Assembly: GCA_964459065.1 (NCBI GenBank)
Contig: CAYWMN010000221.1
Location: 1 to 6,379 of the forward strand
DNA length: 6,379 nt
DNA from: JAMCXS01 sp964459065
Lineage (GTDB): Bacteria; Acidobacteriota; Terriglobia; UBA7540
Direction: 5' to 3'
Position 1 is the stretch's first letter. Each line of letters starts with the position of its first letter. Under the pieces are notes generated by a model. The model had not been told where the DNA came from, searched no databases, and saw nothing but the letters and a program-made list of their open reading frames with translations. Below, piece after piece: positions 5,738 to 6,379 of the stretch. A program made the translations under genes and the position numbers.

Positions 5738-6379
5738 TCAGACTTTTTCAGCGTGCAGCAATCCCTGAGCGATCAGCGTCTTTTCAAGCTTGGCGCGGTT
5801 TTCAGGGTTCATGGCGCACATCGGCAACCGGTAAACCTCTTTAATCCTGCCCATCATGGCCAGAGCGGCTTTGACCGGGATGGGATTGGTTTCGATAAAG
5901 TTCACCCTCATCAAAGGCAGCAGCCGGGTGTTGAGCTTGCGGGCCTCGTCAAATTTTCCCGCCAGCATTAAATGCGTCAGATTGGTCATCTCCTGCGGAA
6001 CCTCGTTGGAGATAACCGAGATCACGCCGACCCCGCCCAAGGCCATCAACGGAAAGGTAAACGCATCGTCACCCGAAAGAACCTTGAAGTCCGGGCCCAC
6101 CAGGCTCAGGAGTTCTGTCTGCTGCGTCACGCTGCCCGAGGCCTCCTTGATGCCAACGATGTTAGAAATTTCCGCCAGGCGGGCGACGGTGGCCGGTTCG
6201 ATGTTCGAGGAAGTGCGCGAGGGCACATTGTAGAGAATCACCGGCAAATCCGTCGATTCGGCAATAGCTTTGAAGTGCAGGTACAAGCCTTCCTGCGTAG
6301 GTTTATTATAATAAGGTACTACCAATAGACAAGCGTCGACACCGACTTTCTCTGCTTCTCTGGTTGCCTCTATGGCCTC
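5738..6379 (-). CDS. dapA: 4-hydroxy-tetrahydrodipicolinate synthase (dihydrodipicolinate synthase), 5'-truncated by the window edge
   Basis: Cytoplasmic class I aldolase that condenses pyruvate with L-aspartate-4-semialdehyde, the first committed step to diaminopimelate and lysine. The frame stays open to the right window edge, giving 213 residues. By alignment from memory with E. coli DapA (about 292 aa), roughly the first 80 residues are missing. Visible family motifs are VVPYYNKPTQEGLY, YNVPSRTSS (the catalytic Tyr, and the Arg that binds the substrate carboxylate), VGIKEASG (the Schiff-base Lys), LSGDDAFTFP and the late NPIPVKAAL. The TTG at 6325 that could pass as a start lies inside the conserved core, so it is not the real start; the codons before it continue the family sequence (EAIEATREAEKVGVDACL). 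It ends with TGA. dapD follows 143 bp downstream on the same strand, which fits a lysine-pathway unit. The lysine feedback site cannot be judged because most of it is outside the window. Confidence 0.96.
   Translation of the reverse strand, partial: EAIEATREAEKVGVDACLLVVPYYNKPTQEGLYLHFKAIAESTDLPVILYNVPSRTSSNIEPATVARLAEISNIVGIKEASGSVTQQTELLSLVGPDFKVLSGDDAFTFPLMALGGVGVISVISNEVPQEMTNLTHLMLAGKFDEARKLNTRLLPLMRVNFIETNPIPVKAALAMMGRIKEVYRLPMCAMNPENRAKLEKTLIAQGLLHAEKV

Overview
The window is a compact stretch of amino-acid biosynthesis. All recognised genes lie on the minus strand and read, in transcription order (right to left), dapA (5' end outside the window) > dapD > ilvB > ilvN > ilvC > proC. DNA is moderately GC-rich, coding is dense, and every gene looks intact apart from the edge truncation. 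I see no mobile element, CRISPR array, rRNA, tRNA or phage gene. The style of the proteins (class I KARI, an Acidobacteria/Verrucomicrobia-like DapD, a divergent IlvN) suggests a free-living bacterium of the Verrucomicrobiota or a similar phylum. That assignment comes from memory of protein style and is only tentative.

Region by region: 5738-6379 is the C-terminal three quarters of DapA (dihydrodipicolinate synthase). A 143-bp spacer with a 12-bp direct repeat follows, then dapD (4758-5594). These two belong to the lysine/diaminopimelate branch. The 220-bp gap 4538-4757 is the main regulatory region. On the minus strand it carries a sigma70-like promoter (TTGACT, 17 bp, TAATCT), a 7-2-7 palindrome placed over the expected transcription start, and a small GC-rich hairpin in the predicted leader. 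Downstream come ilvB, ilvN and ilvC, the first two enzymes of branched-chain amino-acid synthesis. A long imperfect hairpin abutting TATAAT separates ilvB from ilvN. proC, the last enzyme of proline synthesis, follows ilvC after 46 bp. Positions 1-187 are an AT-rich gap with no gene I can support.

How the genes work together: DapA and IlvB both draw on pyruvate, DapA condensing it with aspartate semialdehyde and IlvBN making acetolactate or acetohydroxybutyrate. IlvC and ProC are both NAD(P)H-dependent Rossmann-fold enzymes. The cluster therefore groups steps of the lysine, valine/leucine/isoleucine and proline pathways, probably as a dap unit followed by an ilvBNC-proC unit with its own promoter.

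This is mostly ordinary housekeeping metabolism. The points worth a second look are the TetR-type operator-like palindrome on the ilvB promoter, the IlvN whose valine-pocket residues are not conserved, the ilvB-ilvN hairpin, and DapD as a sign of which lysine pathway is used. I found no convincing undescribed system.
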